DNA of 5,797 bases, from the NCBI GenBank assembly GCA_964505385.1, contig CAZDIA010000095.1, positions 1 to 5,797 of the forward strand. Direction: 5' to 3'. Each line of letters begins with the position of its first letter. Position 1 is the stretch's first letter. The notes beneath the pieces were generated by a model. That model worked only from the letters and a program-made list of their open reading frames with translations. It ran no database searches and was not told the origin of the DNA. Position numbers and translations under genes: made by a program. Positions 1-5,089 of the stretch are shown here, in pieces. This DNA is from SLJN01 sp964505385. GTDB taxonomy: Bacteria > Bacteroidota > Rhodothermia > Balneolales > Natronogracilivirgulaceae.

Positions 1-3
1 CCA

Positions 4-170
4 AAAAAATCGCAAATCACAAATCGTCAATCGTACGTCGCAAATCTTTTGGTTTGGGCAAGTTTTCACCAATGTTTTAATTTGTGGTGTAGCTGCTTGC
101 CCAACCTGAGATGGCACAAAGAGATTTGCGATTGACGATTTGCGATTGACGATTTGCGATGTATGGTTGC
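4..170. repeat. Solitary copy of the 167-bp hairpin-type repeat
   Basis: This stretch aligns end to end with the units of the tandem array that begins at 5064. The landmark GGCAAGTTTTCACC lies at the same offset (57 here, 53 bases into the unit). The left arm (about 8-48) is made of 'aaatcg'-type words and is roughly the reverse complement of the right arm (about 121-162). The core carries GGCAAG and CTTGCC as a short inner inverted pair. The right arm is distinctive: a 14-mer, GATTTGCGATTGAC, stands twice in tandem at 123-150. The core reads TTTTAATTTGTGGTGTAGC, which matches array unit 4 rather than units 1-3. Positions 1-230 hold no gene that I can support. The right-hand boundary is approximate. 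Confidence 0.85.
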
Positions 171-190
171 GATGTATAGGGCAGAGCAAA

Positions 191-229
191 ATTCATAAAT
201 CTCAAATCATAATTACCAAATAAAATTAC
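191..229 (-). repeat. AT-rich fragment resembling the 1815-1853 repeat arm, inverted
   Basis: The stretch before the capsule gene (ATAAATCTCAAATCATAATT and the bases after it) resembles the reverse complement of the conserved right arm of the 178-bp repeats at 1815-1847 and 3685-3717, with several mismatches. It may be a relic or a solo arm of that repeat family. It runs almost up to the TTG start of the next gene, so it forms that gene's 5' untranslated region. AT-rich sequence can align this well by chance, so confidence is low. Confidence 0.3.
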
Positions 230-230
230 A

Positions 231-1703
231 TTGAACCAAATTTTAATTACTTTATCACTTCTGTTATTTCTGGGTTTTTTTCCAATTTCAGCTTATGGTC
301 AGGAGCGGCCGGAGATGAACTACGAATATGGCTGGCAGATGCATGGTGCGGTTTCATCAGCCGGGGAGATGCCGTTTTGGATGCATTCGAACAGACATGG
401 CGCGCTGGATCGCCATAGCGGCAATGCCGCGCTGAATCTGACCGGGCGATGGGATTATGAATTTGCGTCGGGGTTAACTGCTTCAGCCGGAGGAAATGTA
501 CTATTTCGGGGAGCGGAAGAGTCGGGTGTATGGTTGCAGGAAGGATATATTCAGGCGGGTTATGGTAATTTTGTGTTGTGGGCCGGACGTAAGCGCGAAG
601 ACCTGGGGCTGGTCTACCGGGAGCTTTCATCCGGCACGGTTGATCTATCTCATAATGCTCGCCCGGTACCCAAAATCACGTTTGCGACTGAAGGGTTTCA
701 GTCCGTGCCCGGCACCGGAAATGTTCTCTGGTTTGATGCATCGTTATCGCACGGATGGCTCAATGATAACAAGTACCGCTATATTGAAGATCCTTATCTG
801 CATCAGAAGCATCTTTATTTGCGTTTTTTCAGTGATAATGCGCCGGTGGTTCCCATGGCGGGTATTAAACATTTTGCCCATTGGGGAGGGGTGCATCCCG
901 AAGATGGTGCTCTGCCCGATGGTTTTTTGGATTACAGAGACGTTTTTTTCTCACTCACGCCCGATGCGAAAGAAATCCTGGAAGGTGGTCAGCTTCCGAA
1001 CCGGTATCAGAATCACATGGGCAGCTACGATTTCGCTCTTCAGTTTAATCTGGAGCGATACCGCATCTCGGTAAGCCGTCAGTTCATTCTTGAGGACACG
1101 CCCAACGCGCGTTTCGGCACGCCTTTTGACGGTCTCTGGGGAGCTTACATAGAGCGCCGGCCCGCCACTGAAACCAGCTGGCGTTCCGAATCCTCCGGGG
1201 AGTCCGGGGCGGAATACCGCCCGCTACTGAGAGCGGCACTCTATGAGTACCTGGATACCATCGAGGGGATAGACCGGCATGATCATCGGGATAAGGATAG
1301 TTACTATAATTACTACAATCACTCAGCATACCGCGGAGGCTGGGCTTATCAAAACCGCAGCCTTGGAAGTCCGCTGTTATTTACAGACGAAGATTATATG
1401 GGTGTCGTCAATAATCTGTTAATCGCACACCACGCCGGCTTCCTGGGTCACATCGGCGCGGTTGACTGGCGTTTCTTCGGAACTTACAGCCGTAATTACG
1501 GAGCCTCGGGAGCTACCACACTGGAAGGCGATCGAAGCATCAGAGTAACCGGGCGCCGCGACCAGTGGTCGTTCATGCTCGAGCTAAAAACCGGGGCGCT
1601 GTCTCCATCCCTCGAAACCGCAGCCACCCTCGCATACGATACAGGCGAGGTGTACGAAGATAATTTCGGGGTGATGATATCCCTGCGCTGGACCGGACGG
1701 TGA
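231..1703 (+). CDS. Wzi-family capsule assembly / outer-membrane beta-barrel protein
   Basis: The 490-residue product looks like a Bacteroidota-type member of the capsule-assembly Wzi family (Pfam Caps_assemb_Wzi). E. coli Wzi is an outer-membrane beta-barrel that helps hold capsular polysaccharide on the cell surface. Residues 1-23 form a signal peptide: a hydrophobic run (ILITLSLLLFLGFF), then AYG before QE as a likely cleavage site. Family-like stretches include PFWMHSNRHG (48-57), YLHQKHLYLRFF (189-200), GIKHFAHWGG (211-220) and YYNHSAYRGGWAYQ (360-373). The chain ends FGVMISLRW, which looks like a final barrel strand with an aromatic residue near the C-terminus. The start is TTG: an in-frame stop at 210-212 rules out an earlier start, and the next in-frame ATG would remove the signal peptide. 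No Shine-Dalgarno sequence is visible. The downstream aminotransferase fits a surface-polysaccharide role. Similarity to E. coli Wzi itself is probably distant, so I give no symbol. Confidence 0.88.
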   Translation: MNQILITLSLLLFLGFFPISAYGQERPEMNYEYGWQMHGAVSSAGEMPFWMHSNRHGALDRHSGNAALNLTGRWDYEFASGLTASAGGNVLFRGAEESGVWLQEGYIQAGYGNFVLWAGRKREDLGLVYRELSSGTVDLSHNARPVPKITFATEGFQSVPGTGNVLWFDASLSHGWLNDNKYRYIEDPYLHQKHLYLRFFSDNAPVVPMAGIKHFAHWGGVHPEDGALPDGFLDYRDVFFSLTPDAKEILEGGQLPNRYQNHMGSYDFALQFNLERYRISVSRQFILEDTPNARFGTPFDGLWGAYIERRPATETSWRSESSGESGAEYRPLLRAALYEYLDTIEGIDRHDHRDKDSYYNYYNHSAYRGGWAYQNRSLGSPLLFTDEDYMGVVNNLLIAHHAGFLGHIGAVDWRFFGTYSRNYGASGATTLEGDRSIRVTGRRDQWSFMLELKTGALSPSLETAATLAYDTGEVYEDNFGVMISLRWTGR

Positions 1704-1738
1704 GTTTAAGTTCCAATCTTCAAATAACAAATTTCAAT

Positions 1739-1916
1739 AAAATCCCAATAACTAATTACCAAAAGGATAGTCAGAAGCTTGTTTGGAGTTTATCCCGGAA
1801 GTCGCCGGGACAAGTTTTGAAATTTGTAATTTATCATTTGTGATTTCCCATAGCCGTTTAATTTTAAATATTCAAAAAATTAACTTTTTGGGCAGCTTCA
1901 CCTTGGGGTGTGAGTT
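1739..1916 (+). repeat. 178-bp AT-rich direct repeat, copy A (left flank of cassette)
   Basis: This segment matches 3610-3785 along its whole length and in the same orientation, with scattered substitutions and small indels. Shared landmarks in order are AAAATCCC, TAGTCAGAA, GTGTTTGGAG (TTGTTTGGAG here), an identical 39-base block (1815-1853 here, 3685-3723 in copy B), GTTTAATTTT, ATTCAAAAAA and GGTGTGAGTT. The AT-rich left end (1739-1763) is roughly the reverse complement of the right arm (1815-1847), with a more GC-rich centre. It fills most of the 283-base gap between the capsule gene and the TIGR04255 gene. No reading frame of interest lies inside it. Confidence 0.85.
1793..1818 (+). terminator. 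Possible intrinsic terminator after the capsule gene, inside repeat A
   Basis: TCCCGG (1793-1798) and CCGGGA (1805-1810) form a perfect 6-bp GC-rich stem with a 6-base loop, followed by CAAG and TTTT (1815-1818). It lies 90 bases after the capsule gene stop. The T-run is short and offset from the stem, so termination is uncertain. In repeat copy B the equivalent stem is degraded (TCCG... then CCGGG), so the hairpin is not strongly conserved. Confidence 0.35.
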
Positions 1917-1937
1917 TAAAATTGCAGACAATCCCGA

Positions 1938-1966
1938 TTGATACATCAAAGTTATATATATTTAAA
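1938..1966 (+). promoter_or_regulatory. Tentative promoter region for the three-gene cassette
   Basis: TTGATA (1938-1943) is followed 17 bases later by TTTAAA (1961-1966), with an AT-rich TATATATA spacer, about 20 bases before the ATG at 1987. This resembles a weak -35/-10 pair. No clear Bacteroidota TAnnTTTG element is visible, although TACCCTTTG (1974-1982) is close with one extra base. A purine-rich AAAGAGG (1964-1970) lies 16 bases from the ATG, too far for a standard ribosome binding site. The call is weak. Confidence 0.2.
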
Positions 1967-1986
1967 GAGGTTTACCCTTTGATCAG

Positions 1987-2745
1987 ATGAAAAAACTACC
2001 GAATGCGCCATTACAGGAGGTGATCTTCGAAGTCCGGTGGCTACTGGACGTAGATGAGGAGACAAATCTATCCTTTGATCCGAACTTTGAATTTGCACTT
2101 GGCAAATTTTATTCATCAATAGAAAGTGAAGGCTTATCCGAAATAAAAAGAAAGGTACCTAAAGAAGTTCCACCTCAATTTTTAAATTACAAAACCATAT
2201 ACCAGTTTGTATCAGGTGAAAACAAATGGCCCCTGATGCAATTGGGACCGGGGATATTTACGGTAAATGATACTGAAAAAAACTATCATTGGGATGAAAC
2301 CTATCTCCCTTTGATTAAGAAAGGCTTAAAACTTTTAAACGAAGCATATAAAACCGATCAGGAATTTATTTTTGCAAGTTTGCGCTATATTGATACCATT
2401 AACGTAAATGAATATGGTTTTGACGGCGACTGGCAGAAATTTATCGCAGATAATCTGAATGTTACTTTTAATAATCTTTATGATACCCGAGGTGCTTTAA
2501 ATAATCTTCAGTTTAACCAGGAGTTTTTATTAGAAGATAACTCGAATTTGCAAATCTCAATTTCGAATGGAAAAACGCAACGCGATAAACAGCCTCTTTT
2601 AATATGGCAAACCGGAATTTCAAAAAAGCAAGACTTTGATTACGAAGCTTTAATTGACTGGCTCGTTCGGTCCCATGAAATTACTTCCGAATTATTCAAA
2701 GAACTTGTAAAGCCTGAACTCTATGATAGCTTTAAAAAAACCTGA
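1987..2745 (+). CDS. TIGR04255 family protein (uncharacterised, sporadically distributed)
   Basis: The 252-residue product matches what I know of the TIGR04255 family, whose members are scattered across bacteria and have no established function. Hallmarks seen are the N-terminal LPNAPLQEVIFEVRW (4-18), WPLMQLGPGIFTVN (81-94), LRYIDTI (132-138), and the C-terminal HEITSELFKELVKPEL (230-245). The length is near the family's usual size, so it looks intact. There is no signal peptide or membrane segment, so it is probably cytoplasmic. The ATG start is well supported: an in-frame stop lies at 1963-1965 and the family motif begins a few residues after the start. It is the first gene of a three-gene cassette, and its last 23 bases overlap the next gene, which suggests co-transcription and coupled translation. 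Base composition is more AT-rich than the capsule and aminotransferase genes on either side, which suggests separate acquisition. I do not assign a biochemical activity. Confidence 0.85.
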   Translation: MKKLPNAPLQEVIFEVRWLLDVDEETNLSFDPNFEFALGKFYSSIESEGLSEIKRKVPKEVPPQFLNYKTIYQFVSGENKWPLMQLGPGIFTVNDTEKNYHWDETYLPLIKKGLKLLNEAYKTDQEFIFASLRYIDTINVNEYGFDGDWQKFIADNLNVTFNNLYDTRGALNNLQFNQEFLLEDNSNLQISISNGKTQRDKQPLLIWQTGISKKQDFDYEALIDWLVRSHEITSELFKELVKPELYDSFKKT

Positions 2746-3223
2746 AATAATCGAACAGCACCCATTTGGTAATTCGGTCTGGATTGAAAACCTGGAAAAT
2801 GGACCCGGGACTGAAGAGCAGTCGTTCATCAACTCGGTTAGTTCAGTCTTTGTTCCCGGAAAACCGTTTTTTGAAATCTCGGAAAATTCCGGGAAGATCA
2901 TTTCAAAAATTAAATCATTTCGAAAACTCTCTCCGAATTGGGACAGTTACGGGGCAGTCCAGCCGGAGGATGAGGTTATAAACAAAGCGATATCTTTTGT
3001 ATTAAAAGCAGAAGTTATCGATGAGCTTATACCCAGTTTCGCTGCTGCAGGTCCAAACGGTGAAATTTTAATCGAGTATAAAAATAAGGATGTGGAAGCT
3101 GAGGTGTATATAGAAAGCAACGGTGATGAAGTATTGGTTTATAGAGGGGAGGAGTGTGTGCTGGAAGGAAATATAGATGAAAACTATCAGGAATTAGTCA
3201 AACTGATTTCAGAAAATGGCTGA
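2723..3223 (+). CDS. Small uncharacterised protein with LSPNWDSYGA motif, second gene of the cassette
   Basis: This 166-residue product has no function that I can name. Its clearest feature is LSPNWDSYGA at residues 69-78, followed by P81. I recognise this L-x-x-(N/G)-W-D-(S/G)-Y-G-A pattern from many short hypothetical bacterial proteins. The second half (residues 108-150) reads AAGPNGEILIEYKNKDVEAE and then VYIESNGDEVLVYRGEE, an alternating pattern that suggests a small beta-sheet domain. Its position matches the 'P-x-G-G-(I/V)-x-L-E-W' segment I associate with the same protein type. There is no signal peptide or membrane segment. The ATG lies inside the end of the TIGR04255 gene (23-base overlap, different frame), and its own stop overlaps the next ATG by 8 bases, so the three genes probably form one translationally coupled unit. 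Function remains unknown. A partner of the TIGR04255 protein is a reasonable inference from gene order only. Confidence 0.8.
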   Translation: MIALKKPEIIEQHPFGNSVWIENLENGPGTEEQSFINSVSSVFVPGKPFFEISENSGKIISKIKSFRKLSPNWDSYGAVQPEDEVINKAISFVLKAEVIDELIPSFAAAGPNGEILIEYKNKDVEAEVYIESNGDEVLVYRGEECVLEGNIDENYQELVKLISENG

Positions 3224-3595
3224 ACCGGGCTCAATAGAGCTGCAAGAGATAAAAAATGAAGACCATTTATGTAGAAGAGTTCCATTTGTTGATCCGTCAC
3301 GGATAAGGGATGATGGCACCCCTACATCTCTTGCCTTTATGAAGAAAAGGGAAGACAAGGGATTATCGGTGAATATCGCCCGGCTAAGCACTATAGAAAA
3401 ATCAATTCAGAATCGGCGTCGGTTTTGGATATTTGAGGTGAATGCAGGCGAAGTCAGATCACTATGCCGGGAATGTGACTGCTTCATGACCCTTTACCGG
3501 AAAATTACGCCCATGAATTGATATTAGGATTAAACAGAAAACACGCAAGGCAATTGTCTAAAAAAGCTGTGCGAGTGGATCATACAGGGAATTGA
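3216..3595 (+). pseudogene. Frameshifted third gene of the cassette, small uncharacterised protein
   Basis: The frame opened by the ATG at 3216 gives 101 residues and stops at 3519-3521. From 3488 the -1 frame instead continues as DPLPENYAHELILG, then LNRKHARQLSKKAVRVDHTG, stopping at 3593-3595. This tail fits the start (EDHLCRRVPF at 15-24, DDGTPTSLAF at 32-41, LSVNIARL at 50-57). I know a family of about 125-residue hypothetical proteins with DxLYRR(V/I) early, (L/M)SV in the middle and (D)PLPENxAHA(L/I)I.G near the end. The -1 frame is closed by TGA at 3476-3478, so the break lies at about 3479-3487. One missing base there would restore a protein of about 125 residues. As it stands, the last 12 residues of the short frame (MTLYRK...) are probably nonsense. 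A perfect AATTGAT/ATCAATT inverted repeat overlaps the restored stop (3590-3606). A sequencing error is possible, though no homopolymer run sits at the break. Confidence 0.72.
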
Positions 3596-3609
3596 TTTAA
3601 TCAATTTAA

Positions 3610-3785
3610 AAAATCCCAAAACCTAATTATCAAAAAGGTAGTCAGAAACGTGTTTGGAGCTTATTCCGAAAATCTCCGGGTCAATTTTGAAATTTGTAAT
3701 TTATCATTTGTGATTTCCCATAGTTGTTTAATTTTGATTATTCAAAAAAATTAACTTTATGGGCAGGATCGCCGGGGTGTGAGTT
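3610..3785 (+). repeat. 178-bp AT-rich direct repeat, copy B (right flank of cassette)
   Basis: This is the second copy of the repeat at 1739-1916, in the same orientation, starting 14 bases after the restored stop of the broken gene and ending 20 bases before the aminotransferase start. The block at 3685-3723 is identical to 1815-1853 over 39 bases. The rest shows scattered substitutions, and the GC-rich hairpin present in copy A is degraded here. With the bases around it, it accounts for the whole gap 3596-3805, which holds no gene. Confidence 0.85.
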
Positions 3786-3805
3786 GCCAATAAAACGAAA
3801 TCTCA

Positions 3806-5089
3806 TTGTCACCGCAAAATAAACAACCTCGCATTTATCTCTCCTCCCCCCACATGGGCGGGAATGAATTGAGCTACATCCATGAAGCGTTCGACGCCAA
3901 CTGGGTAGCCCCGGTCGGGGAACATATCACACGATTTGAAGAGTCCCTGGCAAGCTATACCGGCACAGCTCATGCGGCAGCTCTCGCAAGCGGAACATCG
4001 GCTCTTCACCTCGCCCTGATCCTGGCAGATGTACAGCCGGGCGATGAAGTCATGTGCCAGTCATTGACCTTTTCGGCCACGGCCAACCCGATCCGCTATC
4101 AGGGAGCCACACCCGTTTTTGTGGACAGCGAGCCGGAGACGTGGAATATGTGTCCGAAGTTGTTGGAGAAGGCTCTTGAAGAGAGGCACCGAGGCATCAA
4201 GGCATCAAGGCACCGAGGGGATGAGCAGCAGAAGGAGATGCCGAAAGCTGTTATTGTTGTGGATTTGTATGGGATGCCGGCAAAGATAGAAGAAATACTG
4301 GAGGTTGCCGGTCGGTATGAGGTGCCGGTAATTGAGGATGCGGCGGAGGCGTTGGGTTCGCATATTGGTGGCCGGATGTGCGGGTCGTTCGGGGAAATGG
4401 GGGTATTGTCGTTCAATGGTAATAAAATCATTACCACATCCGGTGGCGGGGCGCTGGTGTCCGACTCTGATGAATACATTAAACAGGCGCGATTTCTCGC
4501 TACCCAGGCACGCGACCCGGCGCCGCACTATCAGCATTCTGAAATCGGCTACAACTACCGGATGAGCAATATCGTAGCCGGCATCGGCCGCGGACAAATG
4601 GAAGTGCTGGATCAACGTGTAAAGCAAAGAAGAGCTGTATTTGAGCATTATTTCAACGCTTTAGGCAGTACTTTCATAGAAGCAAATAAACCTAATCCCT
4701 CAATTTCCCAATTACCTCAATTACCCTCCTTTTCAAACACCTCTCCAACCGGCCTTTACTTCCTGAAAGAGCCGGAGGGATACCACAGCAACCGATGGCT
4801 CACCACTATTCTGGTAAACCCTGAAGAAACCGGCGGCATAACCCGCGAACATATCCGGCTCGCCCTCGAAGAGGAAAACATAGAAGCGCGACCGCTCTGG
4901 AAGCCGATGCATCTGCAGCCGGTATTTGAGAAATACCCGTTTTACGGAAACGGCACTTCGGATTTTCTGTTTGAGTATGGTTTGTGTTTGCCGTCCGGAT
5001 CCAATATGAGCCGCGAAGATCAGGATAGAGTAGCGGACGTAATAAAAAGGGTTATGTCCGGAAAAAAAATCGCAAATCGCAAATCGTAA
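3806..5089 (+). CDS. PLP-dependent DegT/DnrJ/EryC1/StrS sugar aminotransferase (PglE-like)
   Basis: The 427-residue product is a type I fold aminotransferase of the DegT/DnrJ/EryC1/StrS family, which usually transfers an amino group to a nucleotide-linked keto-sugar in polysaccharide or glycan synthesis. RIYLSSPHMGGNELSYI (9-25) and NWVAPVG (32-38) resemble the PglE-like subgroup that acts on UDP-4-keto-6-deoxy sugars, but I cannot fix the substrate. SGTSALHLAL (62-71) is the phosphate-binding region, D178 in EDAAEALGS should contact the PLP ring nitrogen, and K207 in SFNGNKIITTSGGGAL is the expected Schiff-base lysine. YNYRMSNI (249-256) and RPLWKPMHLQP (362-372) are further family motifs. 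The start is TTG: an in-frame stop at 3791-3793 precedes it, and the first in-frame ATG (codon 17) would cut the motif. Oddities are two low-complexity insertions (about residues 126-145 and 292-316) encoded by repeat-like DNA, and a C-terminus (KKIANRKS) encoded by the following repeat. All catalytic motifs remain, so it may still be active. Confidence 0.93.
   Translation: MSPQNKQPRIYLSSPHMGGNELSYIHEAFDANWVAPVGEHITRFEESLASYTGTAHAAALASGTSALHLALILADVQPGDEVMCQSLTFSATANPIRYQGATPVFVDSEPETWNMCPKLLEKALEERHRGIKASRHRGDEQQKEMPKAVIVVDLYGMPAKIEEILEVAGRYEVPVIEDAAEALGSHIGGRMCGSFGEMGVLSFNGNKIITTSGGGALVSDSDEYIKQARFLATQARDPAPHYQHSEIGYNYRMSNIVAGIGRGQMEVLDQRVKQRRAVFEHYFNALGSTFIEANKPNPSISQLPQLPSFSNTSPTGLYFLKEPEGYHSNRWLTTILVNPEETGGITREHIRLALEEENIEARPLWKPMHLQPVFEKYPFYGNGTSDFLFEYGLCLPSGSNMSREDQDRVADVIKRVMSGKKIANRKS
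4183..4218 (+). repeat. In-frame micro-repeat inside the aminotransferase gene (aggcacc/aggcatc words)
   Basis: This stretch is five 8- to 9-base steps of the type AGGCACCG, AGGCATCA, AGGCATCA, AGGCACCG, AGG. It encodes RHRGIKASRHRG (residues 127-138), a basic low-complexity segment where relatives normally pass from the helix ending LEKAL straight to the strand PKAVIVVDLYG. Such words are more typical of intergenic repeats than of coding DNA. The insertion keeps the frame. Confidence 0.75.
4698..4729 (+). repeat. In-frame micro-repeat inside the aminotransferase gene (caatt-accc words)
   Basis: This segment consists of near-repeated words: CCTCAATTTCCCAATTA, then CCTCAATTACCCTCC. It encodes part of NPSISQLPQLPSFSN (residues 297-311), a Ser/Pro/Leu-rich low-complexity stretch between two family-like regions (the helix RRAVFEHYFNAL and the segment RWLTTILVNPE). 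It looks like intergenic repeat DNA carried within the reading frame, probably in a surface loop. Confidence 0.65.

Noticed and set aside
496..1074. A 192-codon frame within the capsule gene on the same strand
   Set aside because: It overlaps the Wzi-family frame entirely, and its Cys/Arg/Ile-rich product has no recognisable domain. It is a frame shadow.
3479..3487. Programmed -1 ribosomal frameshift in the third cassette gene
   Set aside because: The sequence at the junction (ACTGCTTCATG) has no X-XXY-YYZ slippery heptamer, and I see no strong downstream hairpin. A plain one-base deletion is simpler.
1739..3785. Integron gene cassettes with attC sites
   Set aside because: The flanking repeats are longer than most attC sites and lack a clear pair of RYYYAAC/GTTRRRY core sites. 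No integrase is visible.
4205..4648. Reverse-strand open frames of 126 and 147 codons opposite the aminotransferase gene
   Set aside because: They are antisense shadows of a gene with clear catalytic motifs, and their products show no recognisable domain.
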